DNA of 64,000 nucleotides from NCBI GenBank assembly GCA_022824865.1, contig JAJDZD010000022.1, positions 162,115 to 226,114 of the forward strand. The letters are read 5' to 3'. This stretch comes from Chloroflexota bacterium (GTDB lineage: Bacteria; Chloroflexota; UBA11872). Both the position numbers and the translations under genes were made by a program. The notes beneath the pieces were generated by a model. That model made no database searches. It was not told the DNA's origin and was given only the letters and a program-made list of their open reading frames with translations. How positions within the stretch are numbered: the stretch's first letter is position 1; every line of letters starts with the position of its first letter. Of the stretch, positions 47,025-55,431 are shown one piece after another.

Positions 47025-48751
47025 CGCGGGTCCTCGATCACGCTATTCACTCCGGTGCCCGGAACGATCATCGGGTAAACGTTCTCCACCCGGTCCACGT
47101 GCAGGTCCAGCACCACTGGCCCGTCGTATTCATGGGCCATGGCAATGGCGTCGTGCATCTCATCGCGCGAGCTGGTGCCCACGCCGTGCAGTCCAAAGGC
47201 CTGGGCGACCTTGGCGAAGTCCGGGTTGTCCAGGAAGGCACCCATATAGCGGCCTTCGTAGAAGAACTCCTGCCACTGGCGGATCATGCCGAGGTGCGCG
47301 TTGTTGAGCACGGCCACTTTCACGTTGATGCCCTCGGCCGCCAGGGTGTTGAACTCCTGGATGTTGATCAGCAGGCCGCCGTCGCCGGTGACACACCAGA
47401 CGTCCTGCGACTCGTCAGCTAGCTTGACGCCCATGGCGGCCGGAAGGGCGTAGCCCATCGGCCCCAGGCCGCCGGCGCTGAAGAACATGCGCGGGCGCTC
47501 GTACCAGAAGTGCTGCGAGGCCCACATCTGGTTCTGGCCCACGTCGGCGATTACTCGCGCCTCGCCGCCGGAAATGTCGTAGATCGCTCGCACGACTTCC
47601 TGCGGCAGCACGGAGTCGGGGCTGTCGGGAATCTTTAGCGACGGATGGTCGCGCCGCCAGCCGTTCATCTGGTCCAGCCAGGGCGTGCGATCGCGCGATT
47701 CGATCAGCGGCAACAGCTTCTGCAGGGTCAGCTTCAGGTCGCCCACGATCGGCACGTCGGTCTCCAGGACCTTGCCGATCTCGGCCGGATCAATGTCAAT
47801 GTGCACGACCTTGGCGCCCGGTCCGAACTCGTCCTCCTTGCCCACGGCCCGGTCGTCGAAGCGGGTGCCGAGGCCGATGATGCAGTCGGTCTGGCGCATG
47901 GAGAAGTTCGCGTAGGCCAGGCCGTGCATGCCGAGCATTCCGAATGAGAGCGGATGGGTCTCGGGGAACGTGCCCACCCCGTGCAGCGTGCTGACGACAG
48001 GGATGCTGCCGCGCGTGGCGAGCTGCAAGAGCTCGTCGGCGGCGCCGGAAATGTCGATCCCGTGTCCGGCCATGATGATCGGGCGCTCGGCCGCGTTGAT
48101 GACCTCGGCGGCCTTGCGGACCATCCGGGCGTTGCCGACCTTGGATGGCCGGTAGCCGCGCAGGTTCACCTGGTCGGGCGCGGTCTCGGTGGTGGTTTCC
48201 AGGAAGACGTCCTTGGGAATGTCGACGTGGACCGGGCCCGGGCGGCCGGTGGAGGCCAGGTGGAAGGCTTCCGACATCACGCGCGGCAGGTCGTCCACGT
48301 CCATCACCAGGTAGCTGTGCTTGGTGATCGGAATGGAAATGCCGGTGACGTCGGCTTCCTGGAAGGCGTCCGAGCCGATGGCCGGACGGGCCACCTGGCC
48401 GGTGATGTAGACCACGCCCACCGAGTCCATGATGTCGTTGGCCATGCACGTGACCATGTTGGTGGCGCCGGGCCCGGAGGTGCTGGTGGCCACGCCGACC
48501 TTGCCGGTGGCCCGCGCGTAGCCGTTGGCGGCGAAGCCCGCCGCCTGCTCGTGGCGGATCAGCACGTGCCGGATGCGGTCCTGATAGTGGTAGAGGGAGT
48601 CGTAGAACGGCAGCGAGGCGCCGCCCGGCATCCCGAAGATGACGTCGACGCCGGCGGCGAGCATGGCGTCGCACACCACCTCGCCGCCGGTACGCGGCGT
48701 CTTGGGCGTGGCGGTGGAACCGTTGGTGGATTGGCCGTTGATCGCGGACAT
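47021..48751 (-). CDS. ilvB: Acetolactate synthase large subunit
   Basis: This thiamine-diphosphate and FAD enzyme makes acetolactate or acetohydroxybutyrate. The 576-aa protein has GMPGGASLPFYDSL, the catalytic Glu in RHEQAAGFAANGYAR, STSGPGATNMVTC, and the FAD domain in the middle. The ThDP motif is VTGDGGLLINIQEFNTLA with LNN at its end. AGGAG lies nine bases before the ATG. It is the first structural gene of the eight-gene operon and lies 191 bp downstream of the T-box terminator. Confidence 0.96.
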   Translation of the reverse strand: MSAINGQSTNGSTATPKTPRTGGEVVCDAMLAAGVDVIFGMPGGASLPFYDSLYHYQDRIRHVLIRHEQAAGFAANGYARATGKVGVATSTSGPGATNMVTCMANDIMDSVGVVYITGQVARPAIGSDAFQEADVTGISIPITKHSYLVMDVDDLPRVMSEAFHLASTGRPGPVHVDIPKDVFLETTTETAPDQVNLRGYRPSKVGNARMVRKAAEVINAAERPIIMAGHGIDISGAADELLQLATRGSIPVVSTLHGVGTFPETHPLSFGMLGMHGLAYANFSMRQTDCIIGLGTRFDDRAVGKEDEFGPGAKVVHIDIDPAEIGKVLETDVPIVGDLKLTLQKLLPLIESRDRTPWLDQMNGWRRDHPSLKIPDSPDSVLPQEVVRAIYDISGGEARVIADVGQNQMWASQHFWYERPRMFFSAGGLGPMGYALPAAMGVKLADESQDVWCVTGDGGLLINIQEFNTLAAEGINVKVAVLNNAHLGMIRQWQEFFYEGRYMGAFLDNPDFAKVAQAFGLHGVGTSSRDEMHDAIAMAHEYDGPVVLDLHVDRVENVYPMIVPGTGVNSVIEDPR

Positions 48752-48942
48752 GTCGTGGGTCTCCTGAAGAGTCGTGGAAGAAGGTGTCGTGGAGTCTTGC
48801 GGGGGGAAACGCGGAGACGGCGGCTAGGCGGCATCTCCGTCGGGTACCGCGACCGCGTAGATCCGAGCGCGCGCAACGTCACGCCTGTGCGTGCTGCGTC
48901 TCATCGCTCCATGTCCTTCGCGTCGGCCGGCTGTGCGGCAAC

Positions 48943-48970
48943 AAAAAAACCCGTCCCTCACAGGGACGGG
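48943..48970 (-). terminator. T-box-controlled intrinsic terminator
   Basis: On the minus strand CCCGTCCCT-GTG-AGGGACGGG (48970-48950) forms a perfect nine-base stem with a three-base loop and is followed by seven T residues. This is the classic attenuator of a T-box leader. The 5' arm overlaps the end of the antiterminator region, so pairing of tRNA with the T-box would disrupt it. Confidence 0.92.
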
Positions 48971-49175
48971 CTGTAACCCGCGGTACCACCCCGCTTGCCC
49001 GGCCGGCCGGCCGAACCGCTTCGTTACCCGATTACGGCGGGCACCGGACCGGCCTACCAGAGGGATCCTTCAACCGGTCGGCTCGGGGGCGACGTTCGGC
49101 CCGGAGAACCCGCCGGCTCACACCAATTCCGGCTCGCTCGGAGTTCTCGGGAGGCCTACTCCTCCCCGTCAACGC
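48943..49175 (-). ncRNA. T-box leader of the ilv-leu-cimA operon
   Basis: Read on the minus strand, the leader begins with the stem I element GACGGGGAGGAGTAGG (AGTA at 49160-49157) and continues with the conserved GAGCGAGCCGG and TTGGTGTGAGCCGG arms. GAACGTCGCCCCC closes stem I. It ends with the T-box GGGGTGGTACCGCGG (48992-48978) and the terminator. In this class uncharged tRNA binds the specifier codon and the UGGU bulge and lets transcription continue into ilvB. The triplet just before GAAC at the specifier position reads GCC (49100-49098); an alternative CTC lies at 49106-49104. Confidence 0.9.
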
Positions 49176-49341
49176 CTTTGCGTTGTGCACATTGTCCCTC
49201 GGAGTCGCGACAGGCGCAGCTGACCGAGCGCGCAATGCACACAGCGCAACCGTAACAACGGCTCGGGCCCGCGGCAAGGGAATTCCATGGCCACATTTCT
49301 ATTCGCTGTCACGCCGCAGCTGGCACCTAACCGCGGTTGCC

Positions 49342-49356
49342 TGCGCATAATGCGCA
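49342..49356. promoter_or_regulatory. Palindrome abutting the RNase H-like start codon
   Basis: TGCGCAT-A-ATGCGCA is a perfect 15-base inverted repeat with a single central base, directly before the ATG at 49357. It includes CATAAT, which resembles a -10 element. It could be a repressor operator or block ribosome access. Confidence 0.35.
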
Positions 49357-49989
49357 ATGCGCGCACGCCCTGATCCGTCTTCACCCGACGGCCGTTATGT
49401 CGTCTTTGATCTGGAGACGCTGTACCTGAGCCATGAAGTCCGGGGCGGTTGGCGCAATATCCGGGACTTCGGCCTGGCCGTTGGGGTCACCATCGACGAG
49501 CACGGGCAGCAGCACGTCTGGCAGGAGCCCGACGCGCAGGATCTGATCGACTACCTGGCCGAGCATCCGCGCGTGGTCGGGTTCAACTCGCGGCGATTCG
49601 ACCTGACGGTTCTATCTGCGTACGGCGACGTGTCGGCGTTACGCGAGCGGTCGTTCGACGTGCTGTTGGAGTTGCAGTCCGTTACCGGCCGCCGCAAGGG
49701 CATGCGCCTGCAGGACATCGCCGGCGCCATGTTCGGCGAGGCCAAGTCGCTCAGCGACGGCACCGAGGCCGTCCACCTGTGGCGAACCGGACGACCCGAG
49801 GACCGCCGGCGGGTGATCGACTACTGCGCCCAGGATGTTCACCTCACCAAGCGCATCCTGGAGTTCGGCGTGGATTACGGCTACGTGCTGGTGCCGGTGC
49901 CAAATCTGCGCCGGGGGCGTACGCCCGTCCCGGCGGAGGTGGCCGTGGACTGGGCGCAGGACGACGCGTTCACGCGCGGGCGTCGCTAG
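49357..49989 (+). CDS. Predicted RNase H-fold 3'-5' exonuclease-like protein
   Basis: This 210-aa protein has the DEDD-type exonuclease pattern: VVFDLETLYLSHEV near residue 14 (Asp and Glu), GFNSRRFDLTVL near residue 75 (the middle Asp), and RRVIDYCAQDVHLTKRIL near residue 158 (the last Asp). It belongs with the YprB/RNase_H_2 group of uncharacterised nucleases. Partner helicase domains found in some relatives are absent. It is a single gene on the plus strand between the BCAA leader and RidA. DNA versus RNA preference is unknown. Confidence 0.7.
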   Translation: MRARPDPSSPDGRYVVFDLETLYLSHEVRGGWRNIRDFGLAVGVTIDEHGQQHVWQEPDAQDLIDYLAEHPRVVGFNSRRFDLTVLSAYGDVSALRERSFDVLLELQSVTGRRKGMRLQDIAGAMFGEAKSLSDGTEAVHLWRTGRPEDRRRVIDYCAQDVHLTKRILEFGVDYGYVLVPVPNLRRGRTPVPAEVAVDWAQDDAFTRGRR

Positions 49990-50033
49990 CCTCCCAGCCA
50001 GCCTTCAAACCTGTAGCTGCGGGCGGCCGGCCC

Positions 50034-50495
50034 CTACATGAACTCGAGAATCGCCTCGATTTCGACCGGCATGCCGCCAGGTAGCTGCGCCATCCCGACG
50101 GCGGAGCGCGCGTGCCGGCCATTCTCGCCCCATAGCTCCACGAACAGCTCGGAATAGCCGTTGATCACGGCCGGCTGGTCGGTGTAGTCCTCGGTGCAGT
50201 TCACCATGCCCAGCACCTTGACGACCTGAAGGATTCGGTCGAGGTCGCCAAGCGCCTCCTTCAGCGCGCCGAGATGGGCCACGGCGATCGAGCGGGCAAA
50301 CTCGGCCGCCTCGGCCGTGTCGAAATCGCGCCCGACCTTGCCCACCGGCGTGGCGCCCGTGGCGTCGACCGGGCCCGCTCCCGACAGGTACACCAGGTTG
50401 CCGCTGATGTTCCACGGCTTCAGCGGGGCTGTTGGTGGAATGCTCGGAGCCGGAAGCTCGATACCCAGATCCGCCAGCTTGCCTTCGATTTTCAT
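50034..50495 (-). CDS. RidA-family protein
   Basis: This 153-aa YjgF/RidA-fold protein has LVYLSGAGPVDATG, an ALGDLDRILQVVKVLG helix, and the terminal RSAVGMAQLPGGMPVEIEAI with the RxxxG...P..xxVEIE pattern that lines the active site. RidA proteins hydrolyse reactive enamine/imine intermediates released by PLP enzymes, which fits the adjacent aminotransferase-fold gene. The open frame continues to 50624 but the ATG at 50495 gives the standard size. It is 22 bp downstream of the class III aminotransferase gene. Confidence 0.85.
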   Translation of the reverse strand: MKIEGKLADLGIELPAPSIPPTAPLKPWNISGNLVYLSGAGPVDATGATPVGKVGRDFDTAEAAEFARSIAVAHLGALKEALGDLDRILQVVKVLGMVNCTEDYTDQPAVINGYSELFVELWGENGRHARSAVGMAQLPGGMPVEIEAILEFM

Positions 50496-50517
50496 GCGTC
50501 CGAAATCCCTTTCACGT

Positions 50518-51843
50518 TCAGTTGTCGAAGAGACCTTCGGCAGCCACAGCCCCAATCGCCGCGTCGAAGGCCGCCACCGTCTGCTCGATGTCCGCCTCCG
50601 TGTGCGCCGCGCTCGTGAAGCCACCGCCGGAAATCAGATGCACGCCCTCGTTCAGGAGAGCCTGGCCCAACGCATCGCCGGCAGCCCCGCCAAGGCCGCT
50701 CTTGGCCGGCTGGCCGCTAAGGCTGATGTGGAAGTACGAAGTCTCGCCGTACACCAGCGCGCCCACGTCATGGCGGTCGAAAGTCTCCTGCAGGCCTTGC
50801 CGCAACGTTTCGCAAAGCACGTCGATGTGCGCATGCACCGCGCCGCCGGCCAGGTAATCCAGCACCGCCGTTCCGGCAGCCGCCGAGACGGGATTGGCGT
50901 TATAGGTTCCGGGGTGGGCGATGCGCTGACCGCGGTCCCAGGCAGGATCGCCTCGCTTCTCGAGCCGGTCCATGATGTCGGCTCGACCGCCCACGGCGGC
51001 GCCCGGCAGCCCGCCCGCCACGATCTTGGCCATCGTCGTCAGGTCTGGTGTGACGCCGGCCATCACCTGGAATCCACCCGGTGACATGCGAAATCCGGTC
51101 ACGACCTCGTCCAGGATCAGGACGGCGTCGTGCTCGGTCGTCAGGTCACGCAGGCCCTCAATAAAGGTCGGCGCGACGGGGAGCGCGCCCCAACCGGCGC
51201 CGCTGGGCTCCACGATCACGGCGGCGACGTCGCCCCTGGACACTTCCTCGCGCACCTGGTCCAGGTCCGTGGGCAGCGCGGTGATGGTTCCCTGGCTGGC
51301 CGCCGGAACGCCGGCGGAAGTCGGAATGTCGTACGGCTCTTCGACTGCCACGGTCGCGTAGTCGTGCCAGCCGTGGAAGTGGCCCTGGAACTTGATGATG
51401 CGGTCGCGTCCCGTGTGCGCCCGCGCCAGCCGCATGGCCATGTGCGTGGCTTCGGTTCCCGAGGAGTGGAAGCGCACGCGCTCGATGCTGGGCTTGAGTC
51501 GCTTGATCTGCTCCGCCCAGGCAATCTCGAGTTCGTGGCCGGCCCCGTAATGGGTGCCAATCGCCAGCTGCTCCCGCGCGGCGTCCACGGCCACCGGGTG
51601 CCCGTGGCCCAAGATCAACGCGCCGTGGCCCATCGTGTAGTCCACGATCTCGTTGCCGTCCACGTCCCACTTGCGCGCCCCTTTGGCGCGGGCCGTCATA
51701 ACTGGGAATGGCGCCTGGATGCGGGTGTCGTGCGCCACGCCGCCGGCCAGCGCCTCGCACGCCCGCGCGCGCAGCGCCGCCGAACCGGCGTGCTGGGTTG
51801 CGAACGACTGCTCGATCGCGCCGTTATCGGAGTCGGCGCCCAT
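50518..51843 (-). CDS. Class III aminotransferase, glutamate-1-semialdehyde aminomutase-like
   Basis: This 441-aa PLP enzyme has GHPVAVDAAREQLAIGTHYG, the SSGTEATHMAMRLAR cofactor loop, FQGHFHGWHDY, ILDEVVTGFRMSPGG, and the PLP lysine Lys273 in TTMAKIVAGGLPGAAVGG. It resembles HemL but the sequence is divergent and the hem cluster (hemB at 60.4 kb) is separate, so it may be a GSA-like aminotransferase acting on another beta- or gamma-amino acid. GGAGG six bases before the ATG at 51843 sets the start. It forms an operon with the RidA gene. Confidence 0.83.
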   Translation of the reverse strand: MGADSDNGAIEQSFATQHAGSAALRARACEALAGGVAHDTRIQAPFPVMTARAKGARKWDVDGNEIVDYTMGHGALILGHGHPVAVDAAREQLAIGTHYGAGHELEIAWAEQIKRLKPSIERVRFHSSGTEATHMAMRLARAHTGRDRIIKFQGHFHGWHDYATVAVEEPYDIPTSAGVPAASQGTITALPTDLDQVREEVSRGDVAAVIVEPSGAGWGALPVAPTFIEGLRDLTTEHDAVLILDEVVTGFRMSPGGFQVMAGVTPDLTTMAKIVAGGLPGAAVGGRADIMDRLEKRGDPAWDRGQRIAHPGTYNANPVSAAAGTAVLDYLAGGAVHAHIDVLCETLRQGLQETFDRHDVGALVYGETSYFHISLSGQPAKSGLGGAAGDALGQALLNEGVHLISGGGFTSAAHTEADIEQTVAAFDAAIGAVAAEGLFDN

Positions 51844-51990
51844 ATGGAACCTCCAATGGGAAAAGACGGAACCCGCACTGGCGCGGGCGTTCAGGCTGGC
51901 CAACAGGATTGAGTGTGCCAGTCCCGCATGTCAACGCGCTGGGGCTTGCTCTGCTTGGCCGCAAGGCGGAACCGTCCGTAGGCTGGCCGC

Positions 51991-52989
51991 ATGCTCTTCA
52001 TCTTCCTGGGCGCCCGCGACCCACGCCTCCGAAACGCGGTTGACGCGGTGCTGGGTCATCCGGCGCCGGACGACCTGGCGTACACCCATCTCGACGGCGC
52101 GCGCGCGGGCCCTGACGAACTCAACGCCGCCTGCGGCGCGGTGTCGATGTTCGGCGAGCGTCGCAAGGTCTATCTGGACGGCGCGCCTGCCAGCGGGCCG
52201 CAGGCCCGGAAGCTCATCCAGTGGCTCACCGCCTTTACCGACGCCCGGAAGAACGACCCGGGCCTCGACACCTGCGACTTGGCCGTGTCGGTGTACCTGG
52301 ATCTGGGCGACCGCCGTACCGCCGCACGAGTCAAGGCCTTCAACGCCCTCACGCAGCACGGGGCGCGCGTTCAGCAGTTCGGGCCGCTACGCGATGCCGA
52401 GGCCGTGAGATTCGTTCGCTCCGAGGCACGCCGTGCTGGAGTAAGCATCTCGGAAGACGCCGCCGCCCGCCTGGTGGAGCTCATGACGTCCGACGCCGGG
52501 CTGCTCATCAGCGAAGTCGAAAAGCTGGCGGCCTATGTCGGCTTCAACGGCGAGATAACCGAACGCGACGTTAACGCCGCCTGCGCCACCATCGGTGAAC
52601 ACGCGCGCTGGGACTACGTCAACGCCCTGGCCGACCGGCGCGGCGCCGAGGCGCTTGGGGTGCTGCACGACATGCTGGCGTTGCGTACGCCGCACGAGAT
52701 GATCCTGGCCGACGTGACCCGCTCGCTTCGCCAACTGGCGGCGGCGCGCCAGGTCGTGGTGGAAGGCGGCAGCTACCAGCAAGTGGCACGCGCCGCCGGC
52801 GCGCCGCTCGGCCGCGGCCGCTACCTGGCCCAGCAGGCCCGGCGCATGTCCGACCGGCTGATCGCCCGCATGTACGCCGAAGTCGTGCGCACGGACGCGG
52901 CGCTCAAGTCAACGGGCGGCGACAAGGACGCGCTGCTGGAAATTCTGACCGCACGGCTGGCCACGCGGCCGGCCGACGCGCGCGCTTAG
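51991..52989 (+). CDS. holA: DNA polymerase III delta subunit
   Basis: This is the clamp-loader delta subunit, 332 aa, which opens the sliding clamp. It has the family start MLFIFLGARDPRLRNAVDAV, a FGERRKVYLDG strand, and SDAGLLISEVEKLAAYVGF with the following ITERDVNAACATIGEHARWD segment. A C-terminal helical collar domain contains the APLGRGRYLAQQARR motif region. It is convergent with rpsT (4-bp overlap). The holA-rpsT pairing is common in bacteria, usually in this orientation. Confidence 0.87.
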   Translation: MLFIFLGARDPRLRNAVDAVLGHPAPDDLAYTHLDGARAGPDELNAACGAVSMFGERRKVYLDGAPASGPQARKLIQWLTAFTDARKNDPGLDTCDLAVSVYLDLGDRRTAARVKAFNALTQHGARVQQFGPLRDAEAVRFVRSEARRAGVSISEDAAARLVELMTSDAGLLISEVEKLAAYVGFNGEITERDVNAACATIGEHARWDYVNALADRRGAEALGVLHDMLALRTPHEMILADVTRSLRQLAAARQVVVEGGSYQQVARAAGAPLGRGRYLAQQARRMSDRLIARMYAEVVRTDAALKSTGGDKDALLEILTARLATRPADARA

Positions 52990-53273
52990 GCGGCTTCGGC
53001 CGCCCGCAACTGCCGCACCAGGCGCGACAGGCTGCGCGCCGCCTTGCGACGGTGAATGATGCCCTTGCGCGCGGCACTGTCGAGACGGCTCTGGGCCTCG
53101 CGGATGGCGGCCCGAGCCGCCTCGGTGTCGCCCGAGTCGATCGCCTCACGGGCCTGTCTGACAAACGTTCGCACCGCCGAGCGCGTGCTTACGTTGCGGG
53201 CGCGTAGAAACCGCTGCCGGCGCACTTGCTTGGCTCGGCGTTGGTGTCGGACGAGTTCTTTAGGTGATGGCAC
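52986..53273 (-). CDS. rpsT: 30S ribosomal protein S20
   Basis: S20 is a 95-aa three-helix basic protein of the small ribosomal subunit. It shows ELVRHQRRAKQVRRQRFLRA at the N-terminus, RSAVRTFVRQAREAI, and the KGIIHRRKAARSLSRLVRQL signature. The start is GTG. It overlaps the holA end by four bases and is divergent from the YchF-like gene. Confidence 0.95.
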   Translation of the reverse strand: MPSPKELVRHQRRAKQVRRQRFLRARNVSTRSAVRTFVRQAREAIDSGDTEAARAAIREAQSRLDSAARKGIIHRRKAARSLSRLVRQLRAAEAA

Positions 53274-53371
53274 GAGACAGGCGTACCCAGGGACGCAAAC
53301 TCTGAGAGGTAGGCCACTACTATACCAACCACGCCGCCGGGTTCGGTCAGCCGCCAGATCAGGGGAATCGT

Positions 53372-54418
53372 GTGCCGGTAATCGCGCTGGCAGGCGATTT
53401 CGAGGCCGGGGTCGAGGCCGTCTTCGCCGCCGCCGCAGGCCGGCACGTTGTTGCCGCGCCGCAGGGACGGCTGGGCGTCCAGACCGGGGCCATGTCCCTG
53501 CCGGATCCGCGCCTTCACGACCTCCAGGCGGTCTTTCGCGCGGCCCAGACGGTGCCCGTTTCGTTCACCCTCTGGCACGCGCCGGGCCACGCGCTGGCCG
53601 CAGGCGAGCCACCCAACGCCGAATGGATCGGTCGCCTCCGCACTGCCGACGCGCTGCTACTGGTCGTCTCGGGTGAAGGCGGCCTGCAAGCCGCCGCCGA
53701 TTGCCTCGACGCGCTGCGCACCGAACTGGCCGTGCTGGACCTGGCGGTGCTCGAACCGGCCCAGCAGCGCCTGCAGGAACGTCTGACCAGCGGTCCGCGC
53801 ATCGAACGACGCGAGGCAGGCGAGCAACTCGCCGTCGTCACCCGTGCTCGCGAGGCGCTCGAAGCCAACCGCCCAATGCTGGAGGGGCTCGCTCCGCAGG
53901 CAGTGGTCAGCCTTCGTGGCTTCGGCCTGCTGAGCGCCAAGCCCTGCGCCGTTGCCTGCAACGCGCCGGACGATGAGGCCACGGACATGAATGCTCGATG
54001 CGTCGCGGCCGGCCGCGACGACTGGTGCGTGGTCGCCGCCGCCACCGAAGCCGAACTGGATGATCTCCCGGACGAAGACGCCGCCGCCTTCCGCGAAGAC
54101 CTCGGCCTCCCCGGCCTGGCTGCTCACCGCGTGGGCCAGGCGTTTCGCACGGCGCTTGACCAGATCACCTTCTACACCGGCAACACCCGATCGGTTAACG
54201 CGTGGCTCTTGCCGCGCGGTGCCACCGCTCTCGATGCCGCCGGCGCCGTCCACACCGACCTGGCCGCCGGGTTCATTCGAGCCGACGCCGTGGCGGCTGA
54301 TGATCTCATCGCCGCGGGCTCGATGGCCGCCCTGCGCGAACGTGGCCAGTTGCACCGAGTCGGTCGGGACTACGAGGTCTCAGACGGCGAGGTGATCCAG
54401 GTCCATTTCAGCCGCTAG
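53372..54418 (+). CDS. YchF/OLA1-like protein with degenerate GTPase domain
   Basis: This 348-aa protein matches the whole architecture of the universal ATPase YchF (about 360 aa). The C-terminal TGS-like domain (about 265-348) is well kept: ITFYTGNTRSVNAWLLPRG, AAGAVHTDLAAGFIRADAV, and GRDYEVSDGEVIQVHF. The N-terminal G domain is broken: the P-loop position reads ALAGDFEAGVEAVFAAA instead of GxPNVGKST, the DxxG region reads LWHAPGHAL, and the NxxE-type base motif reads ACNAPDDEA. Only the LPDPRLHDLQAVF and LRTADALLLVV features survive. It starts at GTG with AGGGGA five bases upstream, so it is translated and probably nucleotide-independent. Confidence 0.8.
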   Translation: MPVIALAGDFEAGVEAVFAAAAGRHVVAAPQGRLGVQTGAMSLPDPRLHDLQAVFRAAQTVPVSFTLWHAPGHALAAGEPPNAEWIGRLRTADALLLVVSGEGGLQAAADCLDALRTELAVLDLAVLEPAQQRLQERLTSGPRIERREAGEQLAVVTRAREALEANRPMLEGLAPQAVVSLRGFGLLSAKPCAVACNAPDDEATDMNARCVAAGRDDWCVVAAATEAELDDLPDEDAAAFREDLGLPGLAAHRVGQAFRTALDQITFYTGNTRSVNAWLLPRGATALDAAGAVHTDLAAGFIRADAVAADDLIAAGSMAALRERGQLHRVGRDYEVSDGEVIQVHFSR

Positions 54419-55382
54419 CGCGATCCGGTCGCGCCAGTCCCACCACTTCGGACAGGGATTCGAACCCTCGGTTCTCCAGGTAGCCGCGCAACCCGCCTAC
54501 GATGCGCTCCGCCGTGCGCGGCTCGCGAAAGGTCGCGGTACCCACCTGCACGGCGGACGCTCCGGCCATCAGGAATTGCAACGCGTCGTCCGTTGTCACC
54601 ACGCCGCCCATGCCGATGACCGGAATCGAAACCGTTCCGGCGACATCGTAAACGCAGCGAACGGCCAGCGGCCGGATCGCCGGGCCTGACAACCCACCAA
54701 CGCCGGCGCCCAGAAAAGGCAACGCCGCCTCCGTATCAACCACCATGCCCAGCAGGGTGTTGATCAGCGACAGGGCATCGGCCCCGGCGTCTTCGGCGGC
54801 GCGGGCGATGGGCCGAAGGTCGGTCACGTTGGGCGAGAGCTTGGCGATCACCGGCAGTGACACGCCCTGCCGCACGGCCCGCACCGTCGCGGCGGCCGTC
54901 GTGGGATCGGTCGAGTAGTCCAGCCCGCCGGCCACATTTGGACACGACAGGTTGGCCTCGATGGCCACCACGTTGTCCAGCCCGTCGAACCGGGCGGCCA
55001 GCGCCGTCCAGCTATCGGGATCGTGCGCCGCAATGCTCACAACCACCGGGCACGGCAGATCCGCCCAAATCGGCGCCTTTTCCCGTACAGCCCCTTCGCC
55101 CCCGGGATTCGGCAGACCGATCGAGTTCAACATGCCGGCTGGCGTCTCAACCGTTCGCGGCGTGCGATTGCCCTCACGCGGCTCCGGGGTCACCGTCTTA
55201 GTGACGATGGCGCCAAGCGCCGCCAGGTCCACGATGTCCCGGTATTCGTCGCCAAAGCCAAAGGTACCCGAGGCTGTCAGTACCGGCGCGCGTAGTCGCA
55301 AGCCGTATGGATGGCCGGGCGCGAGGTCTACAGCCAGCGATGGAGTCTCGGAAGCGTCGGTCGTCGTGGCTATCGCTCGCAT
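54408..55382 (-). CDS. pyrD: Dihydroorotate dehydrogenase, class 1B catalytic subunit
   Basis: This FMN enzyme oxidises dihydroorotate in pyrimidine synthesis. The 324-aa protein has APVLTASGTFGFGDEY, MLNSIGLPNPG, EANLSCPNVAGG with catalytic Cys147 (as in class 1), LSPNVTDLRPIARAAEDAGA, the LSGPAIRPLAV segment, and PVIGMGGVVTTDDALQFL. Class 1B enzymes normally pair with the flavin-iron-sulfur subunit PyrK, which is not in the window. It overlaps the YchF-like gene tail-to-tail by 11 bp. Confidence 0.92.
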   Translation of the reverse strand: MRAIATTTDASETPSLAVDLAPGHPYGLRLRAPVLTASGTFGFGDEYRDIVDLAALGAIVTKTVTPEPREGNRTPRTVETPAGMLNSIGLPNPGGEGAVREKAPIWADLPCPVVVSIAAHDPDSWTALAARFDGLDNVVAIEANLSCPNVAGGLDYSTDPTTAAATVRAVRQGVSLPVIAKLSPNVTDLRPIARAAEDAGADALSLINTLLGMVVDTEAALPFLGAGVGGLSGPAIRPLAVRCVYDVAGTVSIPVIGMGGVVTTDDALQFLMAGASAVQVGTATFREPRTAERIVGGLRGYLENRGFESLSEVVGLARPDRASG

Positions 55383-55431
55383 ACGCCGAGGCTAGCATCG
55401 GAAAACGGCGCGCTCGTCGTCGAAACTTATG

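Noticed and set aside
54455-54467. GGATTCGAACC-like sequence resembling a tRNA T-arm
   Set aside because: It lies inside the conserved pyrD coding sequence (ENRGFESL region) and no acceptor, D- or anticodon arms can be built around it.
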